Below are positions 1 through 12,250 of a stretch of DNA of 64,000 nt, in pieces (position 1 is the stretch's first letter; every line of letters starts with the position of its first letter). This DNA comes from Flaveria trinervia (taxonomy: Eukaryota > Streptophyta > Magnoliopsida > Asterales > Asteraceae). The translations under genes were made by a program, and so were the position numbers. Where the stretch lies: NCBI GenBank assembly GCA_025506515.1, contig CM046451.1, forward strand, positions 39,828,595-39,892,594, given 5' to 3'. The notes beneath the pieces were generated by a model. The model made no database searches, was not told the DNA's origin, and worked only from the letters and a program-made list of their open reading frames with translations.

Positions 1-1780
1 TGAACATGCAAGGTTCATCTCGTAACTCTAGCAATCAACTAAGTTCAGCCCTCCATGTGATTGAAAGGGATAGTATTGAACCATAACATCATCTTATTTG
101 CTACGCTACCAACTCATATAAGGGTCTTTTCATAACCTTACCAGAGACACGATGAGAAAGCTACACTCAAGGAAGCCCATTCCAAGAGAGAAGCACAAGC
201 CTTTGTTTCTTCTAATAAAGCATATACAACTTTCTCTTCACCCTTAAAGATCTAGACTGTATCCATCCAGATGACCTCGATTACATGAAGATATTTCAGC
301 AGATGGCTCTCCTCACTCATAGAGCCAAGAACTTCTACCAGTGGATAGGGAGGAAGTTTCCAAGTAATATAGCCATTGGAAAGTTTGGACTGCACAAAAG
401 CAAAGTAAGGTGTTACAACTATAACCAAATGGGTCACATTGTAAAAGAGTGCAAGGCATCAAGGACAAATGGTGGCCAAGCACAAGGTAAGCCAAACTAC
501 ACTAAGAGAGCTACCTAGTATGAAAGCCAGAGAAGCAAGTTGCGGTTGCTGTTGAAGAAGTAGCCTTTAACTAGAGCTTTCAGGCGGAAGATGCATCTTC
601 AAACCAACCAATCATGGCTGACCATGATAAAGCAAAGGTATTGGAACATCTTTGTACACTTGAATGTGTTGCTAAAGTAAATAGATTGGATCTTGAGTCC
701 CTAAATATCTTAAAAGTCTGACTTTAAAAGAGAGGAAAATGATTATAAACTAATGATAGAGGGCTTAGAGAAAACCATTTCAACTCTTAAACATGAACAT
801 ACCAACTACAAGACTCAGATCAAAGATCTCATAACTAAGTTAACTAAATGCTAAGCTGAGCTTGTGATCAGCAAAGGCAAGGCAGATAAATGTGTTCTTG
901 AAGAAGAGACATTCAAGAACATCATATCAATATTCTTGCACGCAAAAGTTTTTTATCAAAAAAAGCAAGGACTAGGATCTAGTGAGATAGTTCTTCCACA
1001 CAGAATCTTGTCTATAAAATCTCCTAGGTGTAGAAGTTATGGTTTATAAGGTTCCCTTATAGACCCTATGACTAAAGAGGATGAAGAAAAGATAGTGAAT
1101 GATGCCTCTGAGAAGAGTGAACAAGAAGATTCTAAGAAGAGTCACTATCCTTGTAAGGAGAGTGAGAAGGTTGGGATGACCAAGTCAAGAAGGAAGAACT
1201 TGATCAGGAAGAGGAAGAGAAAGGCAAAGAAAGTTCAACAGATCAAGGCCACCTTTCATCTTAAGCATAAACAAGTTTTTATCTCTATAGGCTATGAGGT
1301 GGAATGAAAACAAAAACTTAGACTCTAGTACCAGGAGTTCTAGTTTATGTCTAACTCATCCTAGCACCATGAAGAAGGTTGATCAATTATGTACCATAGC
1401 TACACAACGTGAACCATCCATCTCCAACGGTACTTCTCACCCTAAAAGAATTGCGACAACATCTGCAAAGATGAAGATGGAGAAGAAAAGTGATCAAGTT
1501 CAGCCTTGCTCAGAGAAGAAGACTCTTAAGAAGAAGAAAATGGACTATGTTATGTGTGGTAGTACGTCTCATCTGCTAAGGATTGTCTTTACAATCTAAA
1601 AGGTATGGTCGACATGACCAACAAAAACACTTGTAATTGTTTGGAGAAGAAGCTAGCTTTGGAAGGAAAATATTTTCCTTTTGGAAGCTCCAAAATGAAG
1701 AAAAAGAAAAGTGGAAAATTGCCTTGAGGTGAAAATTTGGTCTCACAGAATGGAATACTTCTGAAGCACTAAAGCCTACT
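1..1780 (+). pseudogene. H0: decayed Sirevirus-like gag remnant
   Basis: This is the downstream part of a copia Gag, the nucleocapsid precursor that packages element RNA, and its start lies outside the window. The stretch around 250-500 resembles the E2 Gag (a QMAL..R...FY...GRKFP segment, then KSK.RC). The first CCHC knuckle at 411-452 keeps C, H and the last C, but its second Cys is Tyr. A second knuckle near 1545-1586 has lost its first Cys, and its last Cys lies in another frame. Between them lie Lys/Glu-rich segments of the kind seen in long Sirevirus Gags. Stops and frame changes are frequent, so the gene is dead. Similarity fades near 1740 and the copy ends where the H1 LTR begins. H0 is the oldest layer visible, and its pol would be expected beyond the nested insertions to the right. 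Confidence 0.75.
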
Positions 1781-2628
1781 TGCAGGATCGGTTTTTACAC
1801 TCAACACAAGTATTTTCTCTAAAACTCACTAAGAAACACTCAAGAAGCAGAGATATTCTAAGAGTGGATTATAATATACTAAGTCAAGTGAGAAATAGAA
1901 GAGAGTAATTTCAAGATACTTGTATATATTATTTCTCAACTCAAAGTTTAAAAAACTCTTACAAGCTTACTACAAGAGTTACAATGAGAAACTATATGTA
2001 CTACTATCTACAGCCGGATATACTTTGGTACCAGCTGGAATCCTCCAACTAAAGCAAATACTACAAAGCTTTAGCTTTAGGTATCTTAGATAATGTCTTA
2101 TCTAAGATATGGTAGTCATGAGATGTCCATGACTTACCTTTTGCCACCAACTAAAGTTGGTAACTTGTACTAACATACAAGGGTAAATAGTGTAATAAAG
2201 TATGGTCAACTACATGGCCTTTTGGGAAAACGCCATGCAATATCAAAGGTCTGTAGCGGAGTTTCAGGGACCACACTTATGTCCACCGGTTCATTAGCAA
2301 CATCTTCCGAAGGTTAAATGGCTTCGGAAGAACAAGTTCTTCCGAAGCCTTTTATACTTCGGAGGAGGCTGCTTCTTTCATGGCTTGGGGACTTCTGCTT
2401 CAGAAGTTAATTGTTTTTTATTTCTTCTAATTCTTGAACTCGAAAGAGAAGACATTGTCTGCGGAAGTTGGAGCTTTTTCTTTGGAAGTTGATCTTGCTA
2501 TTTATCATTAGAAGAACTCCATATCCTTCAGAAGTTCCGTACCTAGCTTTGGAAGTCCTTTGTATGTTGTACCAAAATTTGTCTAAATGTGTGGTTGTGG
2601 TTGCACCACCCATGTTCTTGATCCAACA
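1781..2628 (-). mobile_element. H1 3' LTR (Sirevirus-like)
   Basis: On the minus strand the LTR begins TGTTGGATCAAG directly after a polypurine tract and ends near plus-strand TGCAGGATCG at 1781. Its layout matches the H2 LTR (40216-40998): a shared CTACAGCCGG segment (about 2010 here) and, in the U3 end, copies of CTTCCGAAG or its complement at 2304, 2322 and 2339. A TATA-like TATATA lies near 1922-1932. The inner boundary at 1781 is inferred by alignment with H2 and could be off by several bases. The matching 5' LTR is not in the window. Confidence 0.7.
2320..2349. repeat. Perfect 14-bp inverted repeat in H1 LTR
   Basis: The arm GGCTTCGGAAGAAC at 2320-2333 and its exact reverse complement at 2336-2349 are separated only by AA. 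The arms contain the CTTCGGAAG motif typical of this family's LTR and of its pol to third-ORF spacer. The site could form a hairpin or bind a dimeric factor; function is inference. Confidence 0.9.
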
Positions 2629-2640
2629 AAGCCCCCTAGG
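2629..2640 (-). promoter_or_regulatory. H1 polypurine tract
   Basis: The minus strand reads CCTAGGGGGC immediately before the H1 3' LTR, which is where plus-strand DNA synthesis is primed. H2 has the equivalent tract at 41001-41008. Confidence 0.75.
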
Positions 2641-3091
2641 ATGATGCTACCAAAACCTCACTTGTTCTTGCTTCTTAAAACTTTCAGCACCAGGGAAAGC
2701 AGATATTTATATGTTTCTTTGTTCTTCCCGGAAGTGGTGCTGAGAAGTTTGTACAAATGATTAGTGGATAGGAGATCTACTATATCACTTTGAATGATAT
2801 GCACCCTCTAATGGGTCCCTGTCAAGAGAGTTAGTTGACAGGAACTATAGTGATACTCCTATCTAACTATTGGTTCAAATTCCAGGCCTCCCACCATCCG
2901 TAGAAAGGCCTTGCCTTTGGTGGTTGACCTTTCCTTGTATTCCTTCTCTCTCAACTTCAACTCCTCTTCATATTTGCTTTTGCAGTTAGCTCAGTAAGAT
3001 GAAGGCTGCTAAGATGATTTCTGATATGAGCAGTAGTTTTAGAGTTCGAGTGATTGGAGAATGGTTTCTATGCTAACTCGGTAATGTTGAA
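2641..3091 (-). other. H1 3' untranslated stretch
   Basis: This stretch lies between the stop of the last open segment of H1's third ORF (3092) and the polypurine tract. I see no protein or RNA gene in it. A short inverted repeat (CTGTCAA with TTGACAG) lies near 2819-2841. Confidence 0.5.
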
Positions 3092-5098
3092 TTAGCTAGA
3101 GTGTAGCAGAGAAGAAGCATTCAGCCTGTTGCTTTCTCCATTCTCTCTCTTCATAACAAAGTTGTGAAAGGCTTTATCGAACCTCCACTGGATGATTTTC
3201 TTTCTAGGCACAAGAGGCTGACTGGGAATCTTGTCCACTCTGTTTGTATCCAGTAGAGTCACCAACTTTCTTCTCAACTTCTTCTCTGCATCATTTAAGG
3301 AGTTAGAGTTAAGACCAAGAAGTCTAGTAGCATGGTCCATTGTTCTTCTAGGGAGATCAAGGAATTTCTCTCTTATGAGAGAACTTGAGGTGTTGTCAAT
3401 GTCTGTCATGTTGACGGACTCTTTCTCACAGGAGATATTTCTCAAGGATGTGCAGTTGATGAGCTTTCTCTTGATCTCCTTAAATTCTTCTATGGAAAGA
3501 GGTTTGGATGAATGAGAGGATGACTTGGAAGGTTGTTTGGTTGATGAGGATTATGTTCTTGGAAGGGTTTTGGGTTTGAGAATAGGAAGTTTAGGTGGTT
3601 GTTTGGATTGAGTGGGTGATGAAGAGGGGAAGGTTGATGTTGTGGGTTCAGGGGTGAAAGGCTAAGAGGTTAGTTCAGTTTTGATAGGGAAAGGGAAAAG
3701 GATAGGTTAAAAGGTTGGGTGTTGAGGTTGTGGTAATGAGGTAGGTGTGAGAGTCATCCCCTACGCTTTTTTATACATCTCTTTCCTTTTTCCTAAGTGT
3801 ATGTCAGCTTTGATCTCACTAACAATCTGCTGCAGGGTCTTCAAGGACATGGGTCCAGCATGCCTTCCTAAGAAGCATGGGCCTTGAGACAGTCTTTCAT
3901 CCAGGATTTGTCCTCAGACTTCTTCAAGGCTGCAAGTTCAGCATCTTCCTCCTTCTTATTTCTCTCCTTCATCTTGTCTCTAACAACCTTCTTCCTTTCC
4001 ATCTCCATTTGATCATGTTCTTTGTTAACCAGCCACATGATCGTATCATTGTTATGTGGAGCAAGTTCCTCAAGAGAGAATCCTATTGAGTTCTGAAAGG
4101 CTATTCTTTCACTCCTTAGCCTTTGATCGGCTTCCTCCTTCTTCTTCAAGTTCTTCTCCTCCAAGGCCAACCTTGCTATTTTTTCATGTTCTTTTACTTG
4201 TCCGGTTGTGTTTTCCAACTCAACCAGCTCTTCTAATGGTAAAAGAAGCACTTATTCACTTCTTGCTCCCATATTAACCAGTTTGTCAATAATCTCAACT
4301 CTTTTCTTATCATTGATTGCTTCCTAGTTAGCTATGGTTGCTTTACTACTAGCAACCAGTAGTTTCCCACAAGGTAGTCTCCCTTTTCTTTTTAATTTCT
4401 CCAACCTTTATTCCTCTCGTAGTTCTTCTGCAATCAACTACCTCTTTCCTTTCACATCTTCGGATGCTTTAGACCTTCGAGGTTCTTATGTAGAGGATTC
4501 AAGCTCTTGAGTGGGTGCTAGATCTAGACGTGATGATGGTGATTGAGATATGGGTAACTTGAGAAAGTCTTCACTGTTCACCTCAGATGCTAGTTCCCGT
4601 ATTGCATCTGTAATGATTACATCATCAGACAAGGAGAAAAGTCATTCCGCAGCTTCTTTCTGTACTTCGAGAGACTGAAACTGTTCTTTTTCCATAGTTT
4701 TGACTTTGGCTTCGGAAGTTTGTGGTACTACACTCTCTGTCCCAACTATCTTGTTTGTTGTGCCATCAGTTTCTATTTTCCCTTCGAAATTAATCTCAGG
4801 TTCCATGTAGACTTTAAGTTGACCAACTTCCTCAAAAGTGGTAGAGGATCTATTTAACCTCTGAAGCTCTTTAGCTCCAATGCAAGCCATAAAATTATCC
4901 AGGCCTGGTTGCCACATAGAAGAACCCATGAGAAACAAGGTTAGAAACCTGTTTAGATCTTTTAGCATCCTAGGGTCCACTTGGAGGGTGACTGGAGGAG
5001 GCTCAGGGAAGAGATCTCATGATTGGGAGGGATATCTTAAAGAGATCTTTGAGAAAACAGAGCTCTTAGACACCATGGTGGTTTGTGTTTGAACATTA
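3092..5098 (-). pseudogene. H1 third ORF, downstream half
   Basis: This is the C-terminal half of the long extra ORF after H1 pol; the N-terminal half resumes at 34536 beyond the E1 insertion. Longest open pieces are 3868-4251 (127 codons: a Lys/Glu-rich coiled coil with EELVELE and repeated KKKEE and ERKK patterns), 4642-4980 (acidic, Thr/Ser-rich) and 3092-3445 (mixed charge, ending in a stop). The coiled coil resembles the one at 41931-42179 in H2. Stops and frameshifts separate the pieces. Function is unknown. No membrane segment or signal peptide is visible, so an envelope role is not supported. Confidence 0.6.
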
Positions 5099-6028
5099 TG
5101 TTGGGGTTTGTAGAACAAGATACATAGTTTAACCATTTAAACTTTGTAAAAACGCAGTGGAAACTAGCTTTATAACATAGTTAATGAACTGAAAATTTCA
5201 GGTTGCATCTTGATATTATAAAGTTAGTAACAAACCCAAGAACAAAGGACCTTTTATATGTGAATAAGGCTAGCTATGTAAACACAAATATACATTATGG
5301 ACAGCCATAAAGTGGCTGTCATAAACTACCTTCCAGCAGCAAGAAAAGGTCGAGATTGAAGAGGGTATGCTTCAAGAAACGACTAAGACACCAAAGGAGA
5401 TCCTCTCAAGTTTGCGTACCCCAAGCTCTATAGAAAAACACGTTTGTTGCTAGGATTTCCACACCAAATCGCAAGAAGAGGTTGCTGAAACACCCTCTTT
5501 TCAGCCTTGTCTTTCTTCTAAGATGAGAGAAAAAAACCACTCTTGCATGTATGAGACAGAGAAGAGAATAGGAGAGTGTGTCAAGTTCAAAATGGGTGTG
5601 GTGTTCCAAGGCAACAAAAGACAACTAATACCCTTGAGGGCGGCCGAAGTTGCTCTTTAAAATGGGTTTTCCCCCCATTTTAAAACGCCCACTAAAAAGA
5701 ACTAGTTACAATATATAAGTTCTATAATTAACCTCTTAACTATAGAACTTAAACACACTATTATTATTTGATGTTATTTAACCAACTAAAATAACATTAT
5801 AGATAATATCCATGAACAAAATATCCATATAAGTTGTTCTTTCTCACATACAATTTATTTAGAAAAGCCATTATCTAAATTGGCGTAAATATTTAATTGC
5901 ATGATCACATCATCAATTTAAACACATGTTGGTATTTGCTAAGCTTGTTATTGGGTATGACCCGACTTGGATTATGACGTACTAACCACATCAATGTTCT
6001 ATGTGTCTTGGGCATAAAGAAACCAACA
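5099..6028 (-). mobile_element. E1 3' LTR
   Basis: This intact 930-bp LTR runs from TGTTGGGG to CCAACA on the plus strand. It aligns along its length with 12251-12925 plus 34290-34535. On the minus strand a TATA-like ACTTATATATTG lies at about 5708-5719, placing U3 at the high-coordinate end. Open frames inside it are not genes. Confidence 0.88.
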
Positions 6029-6040
6029 ATCTCCCACTTG
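6029..6040 (-). promoter_or_regulatory. E1 polypurine tract
   Basis: The minus strand reads CAAGTGGGAGA directly upstream of the 3' LTR start TGTTGG. This is the expected position for the plus-strand primer. Confidence 0.7.
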
Positions 6041-6806
6041 CATAAGATTCAAAGAAGATTGATGCAAGCAGTAAATACCGTTAAACAACGGTTTACTACC
6101 CTTAATACGCATGATTTAAAGCCATTCAATAACATCATCCCCTTCAAGTATCCAACTTGAAATGATTTAGGTAAATCAATCATTTATCGTTTTGTTACAG
6201 ATGTCATGTTAAATCCAAGGACATAGAATGATCATTCCTTGTTGATTTAACTTAATCAGGCCTTAGACATCTTGCTCTAAACGAATAAGAGGAACAAATT
6301 CCATCTTGAATACATACGTTTCTCACAAACACTTCGTGTCACGCCTGAACATAGCCTTACGTACTGTCCATTATTTCAGGGCAGTGAAGAACTAGCTGAT
6401 GGTATAACACTTGGTGAATATCAAAACCCAATATGTATCTCAGGTCTGAGGATACCAAATAATATTCGCCTTTACTCAAACTTACTTACGATCAATCTAG
6501 AAGATTCCATGTAGTAAAATTTGAGACGCGGGTCAGTCCAATATTTGTATCCCACAAATATCTATGAACTTTGGGAGCAACCAATTGCTCTATATTCATT
6601 CCTTATGAATATCCACAAATCCAAATTCATAATAATCTTACCCTCATATTTGTTCCCACAAGTATGAACAATTACGGACATTTAGAGTAAACAATTTACC
6701 CATGGATTAAACATGCTAAATAGGAACATTTATTGAAGAAATTATAACCAAATAATTTTATTCAAGTAGTAAGGGAGTTCCAAATATCCAAATACGAAAT
6801 CACTGA
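6041..6806 (-). other. E1 3' untranslated region
   Basis: AT-rich sequence lies between the RNase H stop (6807) and the polypurine tract. No coding segment or third ORF is visible, unlike the Sirevirus-like elements in the window. Confidence 0.6.
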
Positions 6807-9800
6807 TCAAATCCAATCACAATAATATCGAAGTCCCATGGCACATGTATGAACTTCATGCTTTGCGTTTTCTAGGAGCTTCGTAAGGAGATCCACAATA
6901 TTTTGATCTGTGTGAACTTTGTGAATACATATCTTTCCTTTCTCAACTTCATCTCGTATGTAGTTGAATCTCCGCTCAATGTGCCTAGTCTTTTGATGAG
7001 CACGAGGTTCCTTGATTTGAGCAATCACACCCTCGTTATCACAAAAGATCTCTAGGGGGTCCTGAATGGAAGGGACAACCCCTAGATCGGCAATGAATTT
7101 CTTCAACCATGCAGCTTCTTGAGCTGCCAATGAGGCGGCAACGTATTCAGATTCTGTAGTTGATAAAGCCACCACATCTTGTTTAGAGCTCTTCCAAGAG
7201 ACAGCTCCTCCATTCAGAATGAAAATGTATCCAGATTGTGATCGTGAATCCTCACGATCGATTTGGAAACTCACATCCATGTAACCTTTTACAATGAGTT
7301 CCTCATCACCAGATGCATAGAGTAAAAACATATCTTTAGTCCTCCTTAGGTACTTAAGTATGTTCGTAACATCCATCCAATGACTGCTTGCAGAATTTTG
7401 CTGGTAACGGCTTGTCATGCTTAAGGCGCATGAAACGTCCGACCGAGTGCATATCATTGCATACATGATGGATCTAATAGCAGATGCGTATGGGATTGCC
7501 TTCATTTTATCTTGCTCATCCTTTGAGCTTGGACATTGAGTCATGCTCAATATTGTTCCTCTTTGAATAGGTATCGTACCTTTCTTAGAGTTCTCCATCT
7601 TGAACCTTTTCAAGATCTTATCAATGTATGCACTTTGATTCAAACCAATCAACCACCTCAATCTATCCCTATAGATCTTTATTCCCAGAATATAGGCGGC
7701 CTCACCAAGATCCTTGATGGAAAAACAATTTCCAAGCTAGGTTTTTACACCTTCCAAGGTTGGAATGTCATTTCCAAATAGTAGTATGTCATCAACATAC
7801 AATACTAGGAAAATGATGATGCTCCCACTTGGTTTCTTGTATACACAAGCTTCATCAGCGTTCTTGATGAATCCAAATTTAATTACTTCTTCATCAAAAC
7901 GGTAATTCCAACTTCTCGATGCTTGTTTTAATCCATAGATTGAGTTTTTAACTTGTATACTTTGTTAGGATGTTTTGGATTAACAAAACCTTCAGGCTGA
8001 ACCATATAGACATCTTCCTCAAGATATCCATTTAGGAAAGCCGTTTTGACATCCATTTGCCAAATCTCATAATCGTAAAGAGCAGCTATGGAAAACAATA
8101 TCCTAATAGATTTTAGCATCGCAACAGGTGAGAAAATTTCATCATAGTCAACCCCTTGAGTTTGAGTGAAACCTTTGCTACAAGTCTTGCTTTATAAGTG
8201 TCCAAGTTTCCATGCATATCGGTTTTCCTTTTGAAAACCCACTTACTTCTAATTACTTTGGAGTTAAGAGGCGGTATAACCAAGTCCCATACTTGATTTT
8301 CATACATGGATTGCATCTCAACGTTCATGGCTTCAAGCCATTTGTCACAATCCGAATTGGACAACGCATCATGGTATGTGATTGGTTCATCAGAATCTAT
8401 CACATAGCATCCATCAGTGAAAAATACATAACTTTCAGGTGGATTACTAGTTCTACCAGATCTGCGAACATTTTCTTTGTATTGATTAACTATTTGATCA
8501 CTTTCAACATCCTCATGTTGAGTGCTAGTGTCAACCAAACGTGTATAGGGTTGCGGTTCTTGATCCTCTTCAAGATCCACAGTTCTACTACCAGTTTCTT
8601 ACATAAGGAACTTGGTTTCCAAGAACACACCATTTTTGGCAACAAACTCCTTTTGTTGTATTGGATCTTAGAAATAATATCCCATAGAATCTATTGGATA
8701 TCCAATAAAGATACACTTAGTGGAACGCCTTTCTAACTTGTTCGAGGTGGGAGTTTTAACATAAGCCTCACACCCCCACACCCTCAAATATGAAAATGAT
8801 GAACCCTTCCATGCCATATTTCATAAGGTGTCCTTTCCACTTTCTTGGTTGGGGCCATATTCAAAATACGGGCCGCAGAGAACAGAGCAAAACCCCAAAA
8901 TGATAGAGGTAATGAGCTTCTAGCCATCATAGATCGAACCATATCCAATAGAGTTCGATTTCTCCGCTCGGACACACCATTATGTTGTGGTGTTCCCGGT
9001 GGAAATAGTTGTGAGACAATCCCATAACTTCTAAGATGGTCCCTAAAAGCATCATTCAGGTATTCACCTCCTCTATCGGTGCAGAGAATTTTAATTGACT
9101 TATTGAGTTGATTTTGTACTTCATTTTGAAAGATCATGAACATTTCAAAAGCTTCAACTTTGTGTCTTAACAAGTACACATACCCATATCGACTATAGTC
9201 GTAAGTAAAGGTAATACAGTATCTTTCATTGTACCTTGTCATAGGTTTAAAAGGACCACATACATCCGAATGTATGATACCTAATAAATCCATTGCCCTA
9301 TCGGCTTTGCCACTAAAAGGTGCCTTGGTCATTTTACCTTGTAAACAAGACTCACATACATCAAATGAATCACATTCATTTGTTTTTCAAAGACCATTCT
9401 TTTGTAGTGTTTGTATTCTTTTCTTGTTTATATGACCAAGACGGCAATGCCAAGATTAGAGTTACTCAATTCCGATTTGAGTTTCTTGGTACTAGTTTGG
9501 TACAATAAGCTATCACTCAATGTATTTTCACGAACCAATTCATAGTTACCATTGATAGGAATAGCTTTAAAGTAAAACATGTTATTCAAAGTAACATGGA
9601 TTTCATTTCCAGTAAATGATACTACATATCCAACATTGTTTTAACAGGGCTACAGAAATAACGTTCCTAGTCAAACTAGGAGCACACAGAACATTGTACA
9701 AAATTACTTCAAAACCATTTGGAAGTTTCAAGATGTACTCACCACGGGCTTCAACTTGAACTTTAGCCCCATTGCCCATGTAGAGGCTAACATCCCCTTT

Positions 9801-9978
9801 GTTGAAGTTGCTACTTCTTTTGAACCCCTGCAAACAAATTGCAAATGTGAGTTCCACATCCGGTATCTAATACCCATGTGTTAGAGGATATTATGTTTAA
9901 ATCAATATGGATCATGTATATAGTACCTGAGGTCTTCCCGGCATCCCTCTTTGCTTTCAACTCTTGGAGATGGATAGG
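6807..9978 (-). pseudogene. E1 pol (PR-INT-RT-RH), frameshifted
   Basis: This is the copia Pol polyprotein, which processes itself, integrates the cDNA and copies the RNA. In order on the minus strand: protease DTG at 9859-9867 in the same frame as the Gag knuckle; GAG-pre-integrase remains near 9340-9600; integrase core at 8784-9332 with HSD, TDRGGEY and a GVSERRNR segment supplying the D,D,E triad; reverse transcriptase from about 8300 down to 7660 with KWVFKRK, QMDVKTAFLNG and YVDD at 7788-7799; RNase H at 6807-7250 with a QSGY segment, SWKSSKQ and SESEYVAAS-like residues. At least four frame breaks (near 9340, 8600-8780, 8115 and 7660-7930) prevent a single product. Lineage is probably of the Tork/TAR kind; that is a guess. 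Confidence 0.85.
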
Positions 9979-10823
9979 ACAATTTCTTTCCCAATGTCCA
10001 ATCTCCCCACACTTGAAGCATGGGTCATTAGAAGCAACCTTTTGCCTCTTCTCTTGTACTTTGGGTGGCACCCTTACCACCCCTTTCCCCTTTCCCATTA
10101 CGGGTCCTTACCCTTTGCAACTCTTGCCTTAGGTGCGGGATGAGGCCTTTTCTTGTTCCCACCTTCATTAGTGGTGAGAACGGGTAAAACCCTTTTACCC
10201 ATGGCCGCCTCGGCCGTTTTGAGCATAGAGTGAAGCTCACCAATGCTTTTTTCCCAAGAATTCATGTTGTAGTTCAACACGAACGTCTCAAACCTTTTGG
10301 TAAGGCCATTGAGGATCAAATCCATGGCCAATTCCTTTGAGACGAGATAGTTTAGCCTTTCGAGGCGGTCAATGTGACTTTTCGTCTTAAGTACATAAGA
10401 TGAAACTGATTGGTTGTCGTCCATACGACATGCATGGAGCGCTCGAACCGTTTCGAAGCGCGCAACCCTCGCTTGCTGTTAGAACATTTCCTTCAGTTGG
10501 GTTATCATGTCATAAGCTCCGTGATGCTCATACTCCTTCTGGAGATCTGGAGTCATGCTTGCCAACATAAGGCAAGACATTTGGACAGAGTCCTCAGTGT
10601 ACTTTATCCAATCATTATATGCCTCCTCATCATCCTCACTTGGTCGATCGAGGGCAGGGTCGTCTGAAACATATGATTGTTTCTCTTGCTTGAGAAAAAT
10701 TCTCAAGTTTCGATACCAATCGATGAAATTGTTATGATTTAGACGTTCCTTTTGGAGAATCGCTCGTAAAAATTGGGCGGACGTGGATGAATTATCATGA
10801 TTATCATAATTATTGGTGGCCAT
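9979..10823 (-). pseudogene. E1 gag
   Basis: This is the nucleocapsid precursor of E1. It starts at the minus-strand ATG at 10823 (Asn-rich N-terminus, then an NNFIDWYRNLRIFL segment typical of the copia Gag family often matched by UBN2-type domains). It ends with one CCHC knuckle, CFKCGEIGHWERNC, at 9979-10020, which runs in frame into the protease. The open segments 10479-10823, 10098-10424 and 9811-10098 are in different frames, so at least two frameshifts are present (near 10470 and 10100). The short Gag with a single knuckle separates E1 from the Sirevirus-like elements around it. Confidence 0.82.
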
Positions 10824-12232
10824 CTACAAAATTTAACAAAGATCAATTTTACTATTTTCAATATTGTTATTTTAAAAATTAATACCTTTTAAGGTCATAT
10901 TAAAACATATTACCCAACATTACATTTAAATAGTGGTTAGGTCACCTTTATCCCACGATTTAAATTAATAAGGTGGTCAATGATTGACGATTGCAACCAT
11001 TTGCAACTTCTAGAGGTATGGGATCGACTTGAAACATCATATGTAAAGTCGGCATGTTAATCCCATCAACACCATTTGAACACCATATCGTAGGTGATCC
11101 ATTTGACAAGGTTTGCAAATCAAGACACCCTACTTACACACACGTGTGAGATTGCCAAAATAAGCGGTTAGGTGACCTTTATCCACGAATATGACATTCT
11201 CACCTCAAGCCACAAGTTCCCTCAAAATGGGTAGGTGACCTTTATCCCACTAAGAGTTCCCGAGTGATTCAAGTGTTGTGTAAAAGGACGGTGTTGATCT
11301 TATTTTAAAAAAAAATTAGAGATATTATAATACAATTTTAGAAAACATTATGTATACATATTTATGTTTTCAGAACAAGATACCCTATGGTACATAGATT
11401 AAAACCCCTTTTAATCTTTGAAATCATTAAACAATTTTAATACCCTTTTATTACCTTTTAATGATTAATGCCCATTTAGATAGTTTGTTATGATCATGGA
11501 AAGGATTGTTAAGCAAACATCATGTATAAGTAATCAACCACAATACCATAACCAAACAACCAAGAATCAACCAAATGATCGTGCATAACCATAGCATCTA
11601 AAGTGGCCACACTTGTTTGCCATCACAAGTGTGGACCATAGGACATTCCTAAGGGACAAATCACAACACAAAAGGCTTCCATGAACCTCCCACTTGAAAC
11701 CACGTCCAAATGCTCCATGTTCTTGTGTCTTTCTTTGTGCTTCTAACGCGTACATCTTCATATTACAAGATATTATGTCCTAATACAAGATTTCTAGTAA
11801 AATGAAAATTACCTAATCTATTTATTACAGCCCAATAACAAATAAATTACACATTTAAACCAAACACAAAAAAGATTATGCAACCCGATTGAATGAATAA
11901 ATACAACCATTACAAACATCCAAATAACACAAGGTCAAGGGCTAGGTTATGCACCATAAAGAACAATGATCATATCATCGAAACCAACAATGAAACCCCA
12001 TCTAAAAACCACGAAATTTCAGCCAACACAAACTGAAATTTCGGGTTATATCTTGTCCAAACAAACAAACAATACATCTTACATGTCTTTCAAAGTTTAA
12101 TCACAAGCATGGGTGATATAACTTTGAAAGTTTGGGGTTTCATAATACATGAATATAGCAGCCCCTAAAAGAGGTTTCAAAGTCCCATAAAAAGAAATAT
12201 TACAAGAACAAAACAAGCTAGCTATCCACATA
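10824..12232 (-). other. E1 5' leader, 1.4 kb noncoding
   Basis: This long untranslated leader lies between the primer-binding site and the gag ATG. It is AT-rich, has no supported coding region (a 64-codon frame at 11567-11761 has no recognisable features), and carries three copies of a conserved motif described separately. Confidence 0.65.
10935..11250 (-). repeat. Three copies of a TAGGTGACCTTTATCC motif
   Basis: Near-identical 22-bp copies lie at 10935-10957, 11166-11187 and 11229-11250 (plus strand GGTTAGGTGACCTTTATCCAC and variants), each holding GGTGACC or GGTCACC. They lie in the leader that would be packaged in E1 RNA, so a packaging or dimerisation role is possible but unproven. 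Confidence 0.8.
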
Positions 12233-12250
12233 ACCGGCTCTAGATGCCAA
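12233..12250 (-). promoter_or_regulatory. E1 primer-binding site (degenerate)
   Basis: Directly inside the 5' LTR the minus strand reads TTGGCATCTAGAGCCGG. This differs in a few bases from TGGTATCAGAGCC, the usual plant copia site complementary to initiator tRNA-Met. Confidence 0.65.

Noticed and set aside
2304..2347. Heat-shock elements in CTTCCGAAG repeats
   Set aside because: A heat-shock element needs TTC and GAA separated by two bases; here the gap is one base, so the match is not good enough.
8212..8736. 174-codon plus-strand ORF
   Set aside because: It is the antisense shadow of E1 reverse transcriptase and linker sequence, with no recognisable domain.
11567..11761. 64-codon minus-strand ORF in the E1 leader
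   Set aside because: It has no motif and no homologue elsewhere in the window, and a frame of this length is expected by chance.
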